A DNA stretch of 64,000 bases from Croceivirga sp. (lineage in GTDB: Bacteria; Bacteroidota; Bacteroidia; Flavobacteriales; Flavobacteriaceae). The notes below the pieces were generated by a model. The model saw only the letters and a list, made by a program, of their open reading frames with translations, was not told the DNA's origin and did no database searches. The position numbers and the translations under genes are program-made. Below, in pieces: positions 17,949 to 29,600 of the stretch. Position 1 is the stretch's first letter, and the number at the start of each line of letters is the position of its first letter. Location: the NCBI GenBank assembly GCA_028284935.1, contig JANQQQ010000008.1, positions 310,001-374,000 on the forward strand. Reading direction: 5' to 3'.

Positions 17949-18875
17949 TTGAATTCAAAAGCTAGCAGTCACACGAAAATGATTAAGACCGAAGCGGAGC
18001 GCCTCGGTTTTATATCCTGTGGGGTGTCCAAAGCTGAGTTTTTAGAGGAAGAAGCGCCTCGACTGGAAAGATGGTTGAACCGGAATATGCATGGCGAGAT
18101 GCAGTATATGGAAAACCATATTGATAAACGTTTGGACCCAACCAAATTAGTTGAGGGCTCCAAGTCGGTCATTTCACTCCTACTAAACTACTATCCGGAA
18201 GAAATCCAAAACCCGGACTCCTATAAAATTTCCAAATATGCCTATGGCACGGACTATCATTTTGTCATTAGGGATAAATTAAAGGCTTTGCTACACTTTA
18301 TTCGTACAGCAATTGGCGATGTATATGGAAGGGCCTTTGTGGACTCTGCTCCTGTCCTGGATAAGGCTTGGGCCGCCAAAAGCGGTTTGGGTTGGATGGG
18401 CAAACACAGTAACCTGCTGACCAAAGAAGTAGGCTCCTTCTATTTTATAGCGGAGTTGATCATTGATTTGGAACTGGAGTACGATTTGCCCACTACGGAC
18501 CATTGTGGTACGTGTACAGCATGTATTGATGCTTGTCCCACACAGGCCATTGTGGAACCTTATGTAGTGGATGGAAGTAAATGCATCTCCTATTTTACCA
18601 TTGAATTGAAAAACGAAATCCCAATAGCATTTGAGGGTCAATTTGACGATTGGATGTTTGGCTGTGATATATGCCAGGATGTTTGTCCATGGAACCGCTT
18701 TTCAAAACCTCACCAAGAACCACTGTTCAATCCCCATCCGGAGTTATTGTCGATGAGCAAAAAAGACTGGGAAGAAATTACGCAAGACGTTTTTAAGAAA
18801 ATATTTAAAAAATCCGCCGTAAAGCGCACAAAACTTTCAGGACTACAACGAAATATAGCTTTCCTCAAGGAGTAG
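17949..18875 (+). CDS. queG: Epoxyqueuosine reductase QueG
   Basis: This 308-residue cobalamin and Fe-S dependent enzyme catalyses the last step of queuosine formation in tRNA, reducing epoxyqueuosine. Two ferredoxin-like cysteine motifs are visible, [16 protein letters not shown] and [14 protein letters not shown]. The conserved [20 protein letters not shown] with its catalytic Asp region precedes them. The start is uncertain: TTG 17949 keeps an N-terminal extension that I recall in flavobacterial homologues, while ATG 17979 ([11 protein letters not shown]) would give 298 residues. No other queuosine gene is nearby. Confidence 0.93.
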   Translation: MNSKASSHTKMIKTEAERLGFISCGVSKAEFLEEEAPRLERWLNRNMHGEMQYMENHIDKRLDPTKLVEGSKSVISLLLNYYPEEIQNPDSYKISKYAYGTDYHFVIRDKLKALLHFIRTAIGDVYGRAFVDSAPVLDKAWAAKSGLGWMGKHSNLLTKEVGSFYFIAELIIDLELEYDLPTTDHCGTCTACIDACPTQAIVEPYVVDGSKCISYFTIELKNEIPIAFEGQFDDWMFGCDICQDVCPWNRFSKPHQEPLFNPHPELLSMSKKDWEEITQDVFKKIFKKSAVKRTKLSGLQRNIAFLKE

Positions 18876-19025
18876 CTTTTATTTGTCAATGTATAAAAGT
18901 AAATACCACAGTGTTTGTCTCCATAAATTTTATGCCCAAAAGTTGAAAAACCTTATCTTGGGAAGTGATTTCAACGTAAATGCGTTCTAATCCCAACCGT
19001 AACTAACTAAACTTCTATTAGGGCT

Positions 19026-20693
19026 ATGATGAAAATTAAAAAACCCAGGCTCAATTTTTGGCAAATTTGGAACATGAATGTTGGATTCTTTGGAATCCAG
19101 TTTAGTTTTGGCCTACAGCAAACCGCCGTTAGTCCCATATTTTCCTTTTTGGGTGCCCATCATGATGAACTGCCTTTATTAAATCTGGCGGGACCAGTTA
19201 CTGGACTTTTAATTCAGCCTATTATTGGAGCGATATCCGATAAAACATGGTCGCCAAAATGGGGAGGTCGTCGAAAACCTTTTTTCTTGATTGGTGCCAT
19301 TTTGGCCAGCCTTTGTCTTTTTGCATTTCCATTCAGCCCAGAGCTTTGGTTTGCGGTAGGGCTTCTTTGGATTTTGGATGCCGGAAATAATACGGCCATG
19401 GAGCCGTACAGGGCTTTTGTTGGAGATAAACTACCGGATGATCAGTTGACATTTGGCTATCAGATGCAAAGCCTGTTTGTAGGTGCTGGCATTACCTTGG
19501 CCAATTTATCACTTTTCGCATTCCAGCATTGGTTCAGTGCTCCTGTTGAGGGAGGTGGGCTTTTTGATGCCGGTGTCGAAAGTACGTCTTCCATTCCAAC
19601 ATGGGTGTATTACTCGTTCTTCCTCGGAGCTTTGGCCTCCATTGGAACGGTAATGTGGTCAGTTTGGAAAACCCCTGAGATTCCTCCTACCCCCGAAGAA
19701 CTTCAGGAAATCAAAGAACACAATGAGGGAACTCCATCCCCTATTATTCAAATATTAAGCGTTCTTTTCGTTATTTTCTCGGCACCTCTCTTATTGGGTT
19801 ACGCAACGACACTATTATTTCCGGATTTAACACACAATACTAACCTCTTGGTGGTTATTATGTTGGTGTTTGCTTTCTTTTGGTTGTATTATTTAAACCG
19901 AATGATTAAAAGGAACCCGGAGAACAGGACCATTCAAAAATTGGGAGACACCCTAGATCCCCTTTTGGAAGCAACGGAGGCCATTGGTGAGATGCCTGGA
20001 TTTTTGTGGAAGCTGGCTGCGGTGTATTTCTTTCAATGGTATGCACTGTTTGTGTATTGGCAATTTATGCCACCCATGTTGCGAACGAGTCTTTACGGAA
20101 TTTCCAATGAGGACACCGCAAGGTTTGATTCCATTATGGCAGCACATAAAGCTGGTGGGCAAATCAGTTCGCAGGATATGACATTCGCAGAACAAATTCA
20201 ATCCTTGGCGGAACAAGCGCTTGGACATGCTGGTTTAATGAACGGTACTTATAATTTCGTGACCATGTTAGTGGCCTTAGCTTTGGTACCTATGGCGGCT
20301 AAAATAGGATCAAAACTGGTATATGTGGTATGTTTGTTCCTAACAGCCGTTGCCATGTTGAGCATGCCTTTTATTACGGACAAATGGCTTTTGCTTGCCC
20401 CTATGGTGCTCTTTGGTATTGGATGGGCTGCCATGATGGGTATTCCGTATGCCATGGTATCCAAGGTCATTCCTGAAGAAAGACGAGGGGTGTACATGGG
20501 AATCGTAAACATGATGATTGTAATACCAATGTTAATCCAAACGGTAAGTTTTGGTCCTGTTATCAAAAACTTTTTGAACAATGATGCTACTTTGGCCATA
20601 ATATTTGGAGGCGTTTTCTTTATTATTTCAGCTCTTTTGGCCATTCGCCTGAACTTGCCCAAAGAAAAATTGGATACCGGTTTGGACTCCTAA
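19026..20693 (+). CDS. MFS transporter, SLC45 (sucrose/maltose-type) family
   Basis: This 555-residue major facilitator has about twelve hydrophobic segments and a central hydrophilic loop. GPVTGLLIQPIIGAISDKTW followed by GGRRKPFFLIGAI is the loop 2-3 signature of the GPH/SLC45-like branch that moves sugars with protons. No sugar-hydrolase or TonB-receptor genes are adjacent, so the substrate cannot be inferred from context. An alternative ATG lies three bases downstream. A 150-base gap precedes it, in which I see no strong promoter match. Confidence 0.85.
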   Translation: MMKIKKPRLNFWQIWNMNVGFFGIQFSFGLQQTAVSPIFSFLGAHHDELPLLNLAGPVTGLLIQPIIGAISDKTWSPKWGGRRKPFFLIGAILASLCLFAFPFSPELWFAVGLLWILDAGNNTAMEPYRAFVGDKLPDDQLTFGYQMQSLFVGAGITLANLSLFAFQHWFSAPVEGGGLFDAGVESTSSIPTWVYYSFFLGALASIGTVMWSVWKTPEIPPTPEELQEIKEHNEGTPSPIIQILSVLFVIFSAPLLLGYATTLLFPDLTHNTNLLVVIMLVFAFFWLYYLNRMIKRNPENRTIQKLGDTLDPLLEATEAIGEMPGFLWKLAAVYFFQWYALFVYWQFMPPMLRTSLYGISNEDTARFDSIMAAHKAGGQISSQDMTFAEQIQSLAEQALGHAGLMNGTYNFVTMLVALALVPMAAKIGSKLVYVVCLFLTAVAMLSMPFITDKWLLLAPMVLFGIGWAAMMGIPYAMVSKVIPEERRGVYMGIVNMMIVIPMLIQTVSFGPVIKNFLNNDATLAIIFGGVFFIISALLAIRLNLPKEKLDTGLDS

Positions 20694-20783
20694 TCATGTT
20701 TTGAATAAACATTGTTGTGGCAGGTAGTTAAGTTTTTTTCAGCAATGGGAATACCCTTACCTTTATCCCCGCATTGAATACAT

Positions 20784-23081
20784 ATGAGCAAAGAAAAAAA
20801 CCGAAGGGAAGCACTAATTTATCATGCAAAGCCGCAACCTGGTAAAATAAAAGTAGTCCCCACAAAACCCTATTCAACACAACGCGACCTTGCGTTGGCG
20901 TATTCCCCAGGTGTTGCTGAACCCTGTTTGGAAATAGAAAAGAATGTGGATGAAGTATATCGGTATACCTCCAAAGGAAATACCGTGGCGGTAATTTCCA
21001 ATGGAACGGCTGTTCTGGGTCTTGGTAATATTGGTCCTGAGGCTTCAAAACCCGTAATGGAGGGTAAAAGCCTGCTCTTCAAGATTTTTGCGGATATCGA
21101 TGGTATCGACATTGAGTTGGATACTGAGGATGTAGATAAATTTGTGGAAACCGTAAAGACCATTGCCCCCACATTTGGAGGGATAAACTTGGAAGACATT
21201 AAAGCCCCGGAAGCTTTTGAAATAGAGCATAGGTTAAAAGAGGAATTGGACATTCCCGTGATGCACGATGATCAACATGGCACGGCTATTATTTCTGCTG
21301 CCGCTTTGCTCAATGCTTTGGAATTAGCGGAAAAGAACATCGAAGCAGTTAAGATTGTTATCAGTGGGGCAGGTGCCGCAGCTATATCGTGTTCCAGATT
21401 GTACCGGGCATTTGGAGCCAAGGCACAGAACATGGTCATGTTGGACAGTAAGGGGGTGATTAGGAAAGACCGTGAGAATTTGACCTCCCAGAAGGCTGAA
21501 TTTGCAACAAATCGGAAAATAGATACGCTTGAAGAGGCCATGGTCGATGCCGATGTATTTATTGGTTTGTCCATTGCGGGAATCGTGTCCGTTGAAATGT
21601 TAAAGTCAATGGCAAAAGACCCCATTGTTTTTGCCATGGCCAATCCAGACCCTGAGATTGCCTATGAAGTGGCTTGTGAGGCCAGGAAAGATATCATAAT
21701 GGCCACTGGTCGTTCCGATCATCCCAACCAGGTCAACAATGTACTGGGTTTTCCATTTATATTTCGCGGTGCCTTGGATGTAAGGGCCACAAAAATCAAT
21801 GAGGAAATGAAGATGGCCGCTGTTCGCGCTTTGGCAGATTTGACCAAAGAACCCGTTCCCGAGCAGGTCAATATTACCTATGACACGACTAGGCTGACAT
21901 TTGGAAAAGAATACATCATTCCCAAACCTTTCGATCCCAGGCTTATTGCCAAAATCCCACCTGCTGTGGCCAAGGCTGCCATGGAAAGTGGTGTAGCCAA
22001 GGCTCCTGTTAAAAATTGGGAGGCCTACGAAGAGCAACTGATGCAGCGCTCGGGTAATGACAATAAGGTGGTACGAATGTTGCACAACAGGGCAAAAGTA
22101 AACCCAAAGCGTATTGTTTTTGCCGAAGCAGAACTGTTGGATGTAATAAAAGCGGCTCAAATTGTTTATGAAGAAGGCATCGCCATTCCAATACTACTAG
22201 GGGATAAAGCCATTATACATCGATTAAAGGAAGAACTTGAGTTCGATGGTGAGGTGGAAATCATTGACCCCAGGTCTGAGGAAAGTAGTGAAGTAAGGAC
22301 CACATATGCCCATAAACTTTGGGAATTAAGAAAAAGAAAGGGGGAGACCGAATACAGTGCCCGGGTCAACATGGGTAAACGAAATTATTTTGGTTCGATG
22401 ATGTTGCTGGACGGTGCCGCGGACGGAATGATATCCGGGTATTCAAGGGCGTACCCAAAGGTGTTAAAACCCGTTTTTGAAGTAATTGGCCGTGCCCAAG
22501 GGGTTGAAAACGCTTCAACGGTAAATATTATGATTACGGATAGGGGGCCATTATTTCTTGCGGATACCTCCATCAATATTGATCCCAATGCAGAGCAATT
22601 GGCCGAAATCGCCCTAATGACTGCAAATGTGGCCAAAACCTTTGGTTTTGAACCTGTTATGGCTATGTTGTCTTATGCTAATTTTGGTTCTTCCAATCAC
22701 AGGGAAGCTAGAAAGATTAGGGAAGCGGTAAAAATATTACATGAAAAACATCCTGATTTAATCGTAGATGGTGAGATTCAGACGGATTTCGCCCTAAGTC
22801 AAGAGTTGTGCCACAATAACTTTCCATTTTCAAAACTGGCCGGGAAAAAAGTAAACACTTTTATATTTCCCAATTTGGATGCGGCGAATATTACCTACAA
22901 ATTGCTAAAGGGATTAAATAAGGCGGATTCCATTGGTCCAATCATGTTGGGACTTCGAAAATCTGTGCACATCCTCCAGTTAGGTGCAAGTGTGGATGAA
23001 ATGGTCAATATGGCTGCTGTTGCCGTAATCGATGCCCAGGAACGTGAAAAAAGGAGAATGGCCAAAATGGAGAATATATGA
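20784..23081 (+). CDS. maeB: NADP-dependent malic enzyme with phosphotransacetylase-like domain
   Basis: This 765-residue hybrid enzyme converts malate to pyruvate and CO2 with NADP+ reduction. Residues 1 to about 410 form the malic enzyme part, with LAYSPGVAEPC, DDQHGTAI and the nucleotide-binding VISGAGAAAISC. Residues about 430-765 are a phosphate acetyl/butyryltransferase-like domain (SGYSRAYPKVLKPVFEVIG), usually a regulatory acetyl-CoA sensor in MaeB. The stop overlaps the ruvA start codon (ATGA), so the two are co-transcribed. Confidence 0.96.
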   Translation: MSKEKNRREALIYHAKPQPGKIKVVPTKPYSTQRDLALAYSPGVAEPCLEIEKNVDEVYRYTSKGNTVAVISNGTAVLGLGNIGPEASKPVMEGKSLLFKIFADIDGIDIELDTEDVDKFVETVKTIAPTFGGINLEDIKAPEAFEIEHRLKEELDIPVMHDDQHGTAIISAAALLNALELAEKNIEAVKIVISGAGAAAISCSRLYRAFGAKAQNMVMLDSKGVIRKDRENLTSQKAEFATNRKIDTLEEAMVDADVFIGLSIAGIVSVEMLKSMAKDPIVFAMANPDPEIAYEVACEARKDIIMATGRSDHPNQVNNVLGFPFIFRGALDVRATKINEEMKMAAVRALADLTKEPVPEQVNITYDTTRLTFGKEYIIPKPFDPRLIAKIPPAVAKAAMESGVAKAPVKNWEAYEEQLMQRSGNDNKVVRMLHNRAKVNPKRIVFAEAELLDVIKAAQIVYEEGIAIPILLGDKAIIHRLKEELEFDGEVEIIDPRSEESSEVRTTYAHKLWELRKRKGETEYSARVNMGKRNYFGSMMLLDGAADGMISGYSRAYPKVLKPVFEVIGRAQGVENASTVNIMITDRGPLFLADTSINIDPNAEQLAEIALMTANVAKTFGFEPVMAMLSYANFGSSNHREARKIREAVKILHEKHPDLIVDGEIQTDFALSQELCHNNFPFSKLAGKKVNTFIFPNLDAANITYKLLKGLNKADSIGPIMLGLRKSVHILQLGASVDEMVNMAAVAVIDAQEREKRRMAKMENI

Positions 23082-23659
23082 TAACCCACCTATCCGGAAA
23101 GCTTGTTGAGAAAAATCCAACGTATGTCATTGTGGAATGCAATGGAGTTGGATACTTTTTAAACATTTCGTTGCATACCTTTTCACTGCTTCCATCAGAT
23201 GAAAACCTAAGGATTTATACCCATCTTCAGGTAAAGGAAGATTCACACACCCTTTTCGGTTTTATGGAAAAAGCGGAGCGGGAAATATTCCTCTTATTGA
23301 TTTCCATTTCCGGAATAGGCCCGAGCATTGCACGCACCATGTTATCCTCCCTAAATCCAACCCAGGTTAGGGACGCCATTGCCAATGGAGAAGTCGCCAC
23401 CATTCAAGCCGTAAAGGGTATTGGGGCAAAGACCGCGCAGCGCGTTATTGTGGAGTTAAAAGACAAGGTTTTAAAGGTCCAGAATATGGACGAAGTTTCC
23501 CTTCCATCAAACAATACAACCAAAGAAGAAGCGTTATCTGCTTTAGAGGTTCTTGGATTCAACAGAAGGCAATCAGAGAAGGCCGTAGACAGGGTGCTTT
23601 CCCAAGAATCTTCGCTAGGCGTCGAGGACATCATTAAACAGGCGCTGAAAAATTTATAA
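23078..23659 (+). CDS. ruvA: Holliday junction DNA helicase subunit RuvA
   Basis: This 193-residue junction-binding subunit has an N-terminal OB fold (MITHLSGKLVEKNPTYVIVE) and the helix-hairpin-helix pair LISISGIGPSIARTML and IQAVKGIGAKTAQRVIVELK. A C-terminal UBA-like domain (about 145-193) contacts RuvB. It tetramerises on four-way junctions and recruits the RuvB motors encoded at 14428. It overlaps maeB by four bases and sits five bases before sprA, so DNA repair, central metabolism and secretion genes share one transcript. Confidence 0.97.
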   Translation: MITHLSGKLVEKNPTYVIVECNGVGYFLNISLHTFSLLPSDENLRIYTHLQVKEDSHTLFGFMEKAEREIFLLLISISGIGPSIARTMLSSLNPTQVRDAIANGEVATIQAVKGIGAKTAQRVIVELKDKVLKVQNMDEVSLPSNNTTKEEALSALEVLGFNRRQSEKAVDRVLSQESSLGVEDIIKQALKNL

Positions 23660-23664
23660 TTAGT

Positions 23665-26600
23665 TTGAAAAGAGGGGCGTTACCACAACTTAAACCATCT
23701 TGGTTTAAGCCACTATTCTTTTTGACATTGTTATTGGTTCTTAGTGCACCACTAAGTGGCCAAGAAACCAATGCGCAGACACAGGATTCCACAAAAACCG
23801 GAGTCGCCCTGGGAAGCATCTTATTGGATAATCCCAACAGTATAGTTTCCAAATACGAGTACGATTCCAAAATAGATAGATACGTTTACACGGAAAGTGT
23901 AGGTAACTTTAACGTTAACTATCCGCTTTTTCTGACTCCTGAACAGTATTACGACCTTGTTCAAAAGGAGAGTATGAAAGCCTATTTCAAGGAAAAAATA
24001 GATGCGTATTCTGGAAAAAAGGAAGGAAGTGAGGAAGCACGGAAAAACCTTTTGCCCAATTTTTATATCAACAGTGGTTTTTTTGAGTCTGTTTTTGGTG
24101 GCAATACCATTGAGGTGATTCCCCAAGGTTCCGTTGCCATGGATCTCGGAATCATTTGGCAAAAAAATGATAACCCTGCCCTTTCCCCCAGGAACCGTAC
24201 CAATCTGGCCTTTGATTTTGACCAAAGGATCAGTTTAAGTATGCTGGCCAAGGTGGGGGAGCGACTGGAAGCTACGGTCAACTACGATACGGAGGCAACA
24301 TTTGATTTTCAGAACCTGGTAAAACTGGATTATACCCCCACCGAAGACGATATTCTGCGTAAGATTGAAATTGGTAACGTCAATATGCCCCTGAATAGTT
24401 CTTTAATTACTGGGGCCCAGAGTCTTTTTGGAATCAAGACACAACTCCAATTTGGAAAGACCACGGTAACAGCGGTATTTTCAGAACAACGTTCACAAAA
24501 CAACACCGTGGTTGCCCAAGGCGGGGGAACTCTGAACGAGTTTGCCCTTACTGCGTTGGACTATGATGAAGACAAACATTTTTTCTTGGCACAGTATTTC
24601 CGTGATAACTACGATCGTGCATTGGAAAACTATCCCTTTATCAATAGCCAGGTCCAGATTACCCGTCTGGAGGTTTGGGTCACCAATAGAAACCAGCAAA
24701 CGTTGAATGTTAGAAATGTTGTTGCCATTCAAGATTTAGGCGAGGGTGAATTGGGGCCTAATGGCAATGAAAAAACCAGAATAGGTATTCAGGGTACGCC
24801 CCCACCAACCTTTTTTAATGAAGTGGGTATTGGTATTTTACCACAAAATTCAAACAACGATTTTGATCCTGCATTGATTGGCAATGGTGGAGCACTGACG
24901 GAACAAATTCGAGATATAGCAACAGTGGAACAAGGATTTAACCTAGCGGCTACCGGGGGATACAATCCCAATCAAGGGTTTGATTATGCTTTTCTGGAAA
25001 ACGCCAGAAAACTGGAAGTCGGTAGGGATTATCAATTCAATACCCAATTGGGGTATATTTCCCTGAATCAACGATTGAGCAACGATGAGGTTTTGGGAGT
25101 GGCCTTTCAATATACGTTCAATGGCGAGGTGTTTCAAGTGGGAGAGTTTGCCAATGGGGGAGTGGATGCGACAACGGTTTCAGGAGGCGCCACCCCGATC
25201 ATTGAGAACAATACCTTGGTTTTAAAGTTACTTAAAAGTAACATTACCAATGTGGACGATCCCATCTGGGATCTGATGATGAAGAACATCTATTCCACGG
25301 GAGCCTTTCAGTTGAGTCAGGAAGATTTCCGTATGAACATTTTATATTCAGACCCAACACCTAGAAACTACATAACACCGGTGGATGTCAATGTGGGATG
25401 GCCTGCAAATTTGGAAGACCGGATATTGATCAATGTTTTTAGTCTTGACCGGCTGAATATCTACAATGATGTACAATCCGGCGGCGATGGTTTCTTTGAT
25501 TATTTGCCTGGGATAACCATCGACCCGCAAACAGGGCGAATCATTTTTACCAGGGTGGAACCTTTTGGGGAATACCTTTTTAATTTATTGGGAGGTGGGA
25601 CCTACGATGTTGAAAATGACCAAGGCTACAATGTCAACCAGCAGCGTTATGTTTTCCGAAACATGTATGCCAAAACCAAGGCGGCCTCTTTGCAGGATGC
25701 CGAGAAAAACCGTTTTCAGATAAAGGGGCGTTACAAATCGCAGGGGAGTAACGGTATTCCCATTGGGGCATTCAACGTACCCCGGGGTTCTGTACGGGTA
25801 ACCGCAGGGGGCAGACAGTTGCAAGAGGGCATCGATTATACCGTGAACTATCAAGCGGGGACTGTACAATTATTGGATCCCAGTTTGGAAGCCTCCAATA
25901 CCCCCATCAACATTTCCGTGGAGAACAATGCGGTCTTTGGTCAACAGACCAGAAGGTTTACAGGGGTCAATGTGGAACATCAATTCAATGAAAACTTTGT
26001 TCTGGGCGCTACCTTACTGAATTTAAATGAAAGGCCTTTGACCCAAAAGGCCAATTTTGGCATTGAACCTGTGAACAACACCATTTTTGGACTCAATGGC
26101 AATTTTAGTACTGAAATCCCTTTTTTGACGCGATTGGCCAATAAGCTGCCGAATATTGATACGGATGTTCCCTCCAATCTTTCCTTTAGGGGAGAATTTG
26201 CCTTTTTAAGTCCCAATTCGCCCAAGAATGCTGATTTTCAAGGAGAAACCACTACGTACCTAGATGATTTTGAGGGTGCTCAGGCATTAATAGATATACG
26301 GTCTTCCTTGGGTTGGTTTTTGTCCAGTCCTCCTGAGGAATTTGCCAATGGGCTAACGGGATTGGATGTTGGGTTTGAACGGGCAAAGATGGCATGGTAT
26401 ACCATTGACCCCATCTTTTATACCAACCAAAGACCGGATGGGGTGACCGATCAGGACATTTCTTTAAATTCCACAAGAAGGGTTTTCATTGATGAGGTCT
26501 TTCCGACCATAGATATTGCCCAAGGACAAACTACGGTGCAAGGGACGTTGGACATTGCTTATTATCCCAATCAAAAAGGGCCCTATAACGCCAGTCCTTC

Positions 26601-29600
26601 TTTTGAAGGGTCACCACAGGATAATTGGGCAGGTATTATGCGCTCATTGAGCAGTACCAATTTTGAGCAATCCAATGTGGAGTTCGTGCAATTCTGGGTA
26701 TTGGATCCCTACATAGACGGTGAAACTACTGGGGCCAATATAGGGGAATTGGTGCTTAACCTTGGAAATATTTCTGAGGATATTTTGAAAGATGGTAGAA
26801 AACAATATGAAAATGGCCTACCGGCAAGTACCAATAACGAAGTGCCAAGGCCAACGATTTGGGGACAAGTGCCATCTACCCAAGCTTTGGTCTATGCTTT
26901 TGATGCCGATGAGGGGAATAGGACCCAACAGGATATAGGGTACGATGGCTTCAATGATGCCCAGGAAGCGGCTATATACAACGGTCCTGCAAATGATCCA
27001 GCGTTGGACAATTATACCTATTATTTAAATCGTGAGGGAGGTATCTTGGAGCGTTATTTGGATTTTAATAATCCGGAAGGAAACTCTCCCGTGGCGGTAA
27101 CCAATACGGATCGGGGCTCTACAACGCTTCCCGATGTTGAGGATGTAGACCGTGATTTGACCATGAATACAATTAACAGCTACTACGAATACCGGATTCC
27201 CATTCGTCCCAACGCCACTATTGATGATCGCTATGTTACAGATATTAGGGAAGGGCAGACCCCCACCCTACCTAATGGGGGACAACTAAATCGAAGATGG
27301 ATACAATATAAAATTCCCCTGACTGATTTTACGGACGCCATAGGGGGAATAACGGATTTTCGCTCCATAAGCTTTATGCGAATGTACCTCACAGGCTTTT
27401 CAGATGATGTGGTTCTTCGTTTTGCCACATTGGATTTGGTGCGGGGTGACTGGCGAAGCTACACCAATACACTTCAACCAGGGGTTGATGACATTCCTGA
27501 AGATGATGGAACGATTACTGACGTGAATACGGTTAATATTGAGGAAAATAGTGGTCGAACCCCCATACCTTATGTGTTGCCTCCTGGGGTAATTAGGGAA
27601 CAATTGAACAATAACAATACCATTATTCGACAAAATGAGCAGTCCTTGTCCTTCCTTGTGGAAAATTTGGAACCTCAAGATAGTCGTGGGGTTTTTAAAA
27701 ATGTAAATATTGATGTACGGCAGTATGAAAGCATTAAAATGTTCATGCATGCCGAAAAAATATTTAATACGGATTATTCGGATGATGATACCCCCTTGGT
27801 CGGTTTTTTACGTATTGGAACTGACTTTTCAGAGAATTTTTATCAGATTGAACGATCCCTACAGTTTACGCCCTTCGGTTCTATGGCGGAAGATGTGATT
27901 TGGCCAGATGTCAATGAGATTGATATTGATTTAATTGATTTAAACAGGGTAAAATCCCTTCGAATAGCCCAAAGGGATGACGGGGTACCTTTGAATGAAC
28001 TTCGATACTATGAGGTCATCAATGGGGAAGTAGTGGAAGTGGATGAATTTGCACCAAGGACTTTGGGGGTTAACAGGATTGGGATTAAGGGAAACCCTTC
28101 TTTTGGAAGTATCAGGGCCATGATGGTAGGCGTAAAAAATGCCGATATTACACCGGCTCGAGGAGAGGTTTGGTTCAATGAACTTCGCTTGGCCGGACTG
28201 GATAATAATGGAGGTTGGGCCGCGATTGCCGCCTTGGATGCCAACATGGCGGATTTTGCCAATGTTAGTGCCACAGCTAGCACCAGTACCTCGGGTTTTG
28301 GTACGTTGGACCAATTACCTAACGAACGGGCAAGGGAGGATGCCATTTCCTATGATGTCGTAACCAACGTAAATGTGGGGCAGCTGTTCCCAAAACAATG
28401 GGGACTTCAGATACCCTTTAACTTTGGAATTTCGGAAACATTGATCACACCGGAATTTGACCCTGTTTTCGATGATTTGAAATTGGATGATCTCATTGAT
28501 GCCCAAACAACGGAAGAAGGAAGGGAAGCCGTTAGGGAGCAAGCGGAGGATTATACTAAAAGACGAAGCATCAATCTCATAGGGGTGCGTAAAAATAGGG
28601 GAGAAGAAGCCGATGCTAATTTTTATGACATTGAGAACTTTACCTTCAATTATTCCTATAACAAAACCAATCACCGTGATTTTGAAATTGAGGATTTACA
28701 GGATGAAAATGTGAACACGGGCTTTGTGTACAACCACAATTTTAAACCAGCCCCTGTGGCCCCGTTTGTAAAATCAGACTCCTTATTGACCGGAAAATAC
28801 TGGCAGTGGTTGAAAGAATTGAATTTTAATGTTTTGCCCACCAGTATTTCACTAAATGCCAATTACAACAGATCGTTTAACCAACAGCGTTTTAGGGGGG
28901 TATTCGGTGATGGTGATTTCTTGGAATTGCCTACCCTACAACAACGTAATTATCTCTTTAATTGGCAATATGCACTAAATTATAGCCTAACGAAATCCTT
29001 ACGTCTAAATCTTACGGCGTCCAATAATAATATTGTAAGAAACTATTTTACCTCAGATATCGACCTGGAGGGAAGGCCGGTCATAGATAACACCTTAGAT
29101 CTTTGGGATGGCTTCTTTGACGTAGGAGAGCCCAACAGGCATTCACAGCAGATGCAGTTGAACTATGAATTGCCTTTTGATAAATTTCCCTTCCTCAGTT
29201 TTATCAACGCCCAATACACTTACACCAGTAATTTTGATTGGCAAAGGGGAGGGGATGCATTGATTGAAGTTGCTGGAGAAAGCATTAATACCGTTCAAAA
29301 CGCCAATACGCATACCCTTACCGCGAACATGACCATGCAGGGCTTTTATGATTTTATTGGCCTCAAAAAAAGGTCGAGTAAGGCAACTTCCGGTATTGCT
29401 GCACCACGAAGCAGGGGCTCAAATGCCAATAACGAAGAAGGAAATGAAAAAAAGCCAAAGGGAAAGACGTCCAAAACATGGAATACACTTGTTGATATCC
29501 TAACTATGGTAAAACGGGTCAATGTCAATTACAGTGAAAACAATGGTAAGGTACTACCAGGGTATACCCAATCCATAGGCTTTATCGGCACGAGCAGACC

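Noticed and set aside
20694-20783. TACCTTTA upstream of maeB as a possible -7 box
   Set aside because: It lacks the final G of TAnnTTTG and has no TTG at the right distance, so I do not call a promoter.
21606-22160. Open frame of 184 codons on the minus strand inside maeB
   Set aside because: It lies wholly antisense to a confidently assigned malic enzyme gene, has an odd His/Arg/Phe-rich composition and no signal, motif or promoter.
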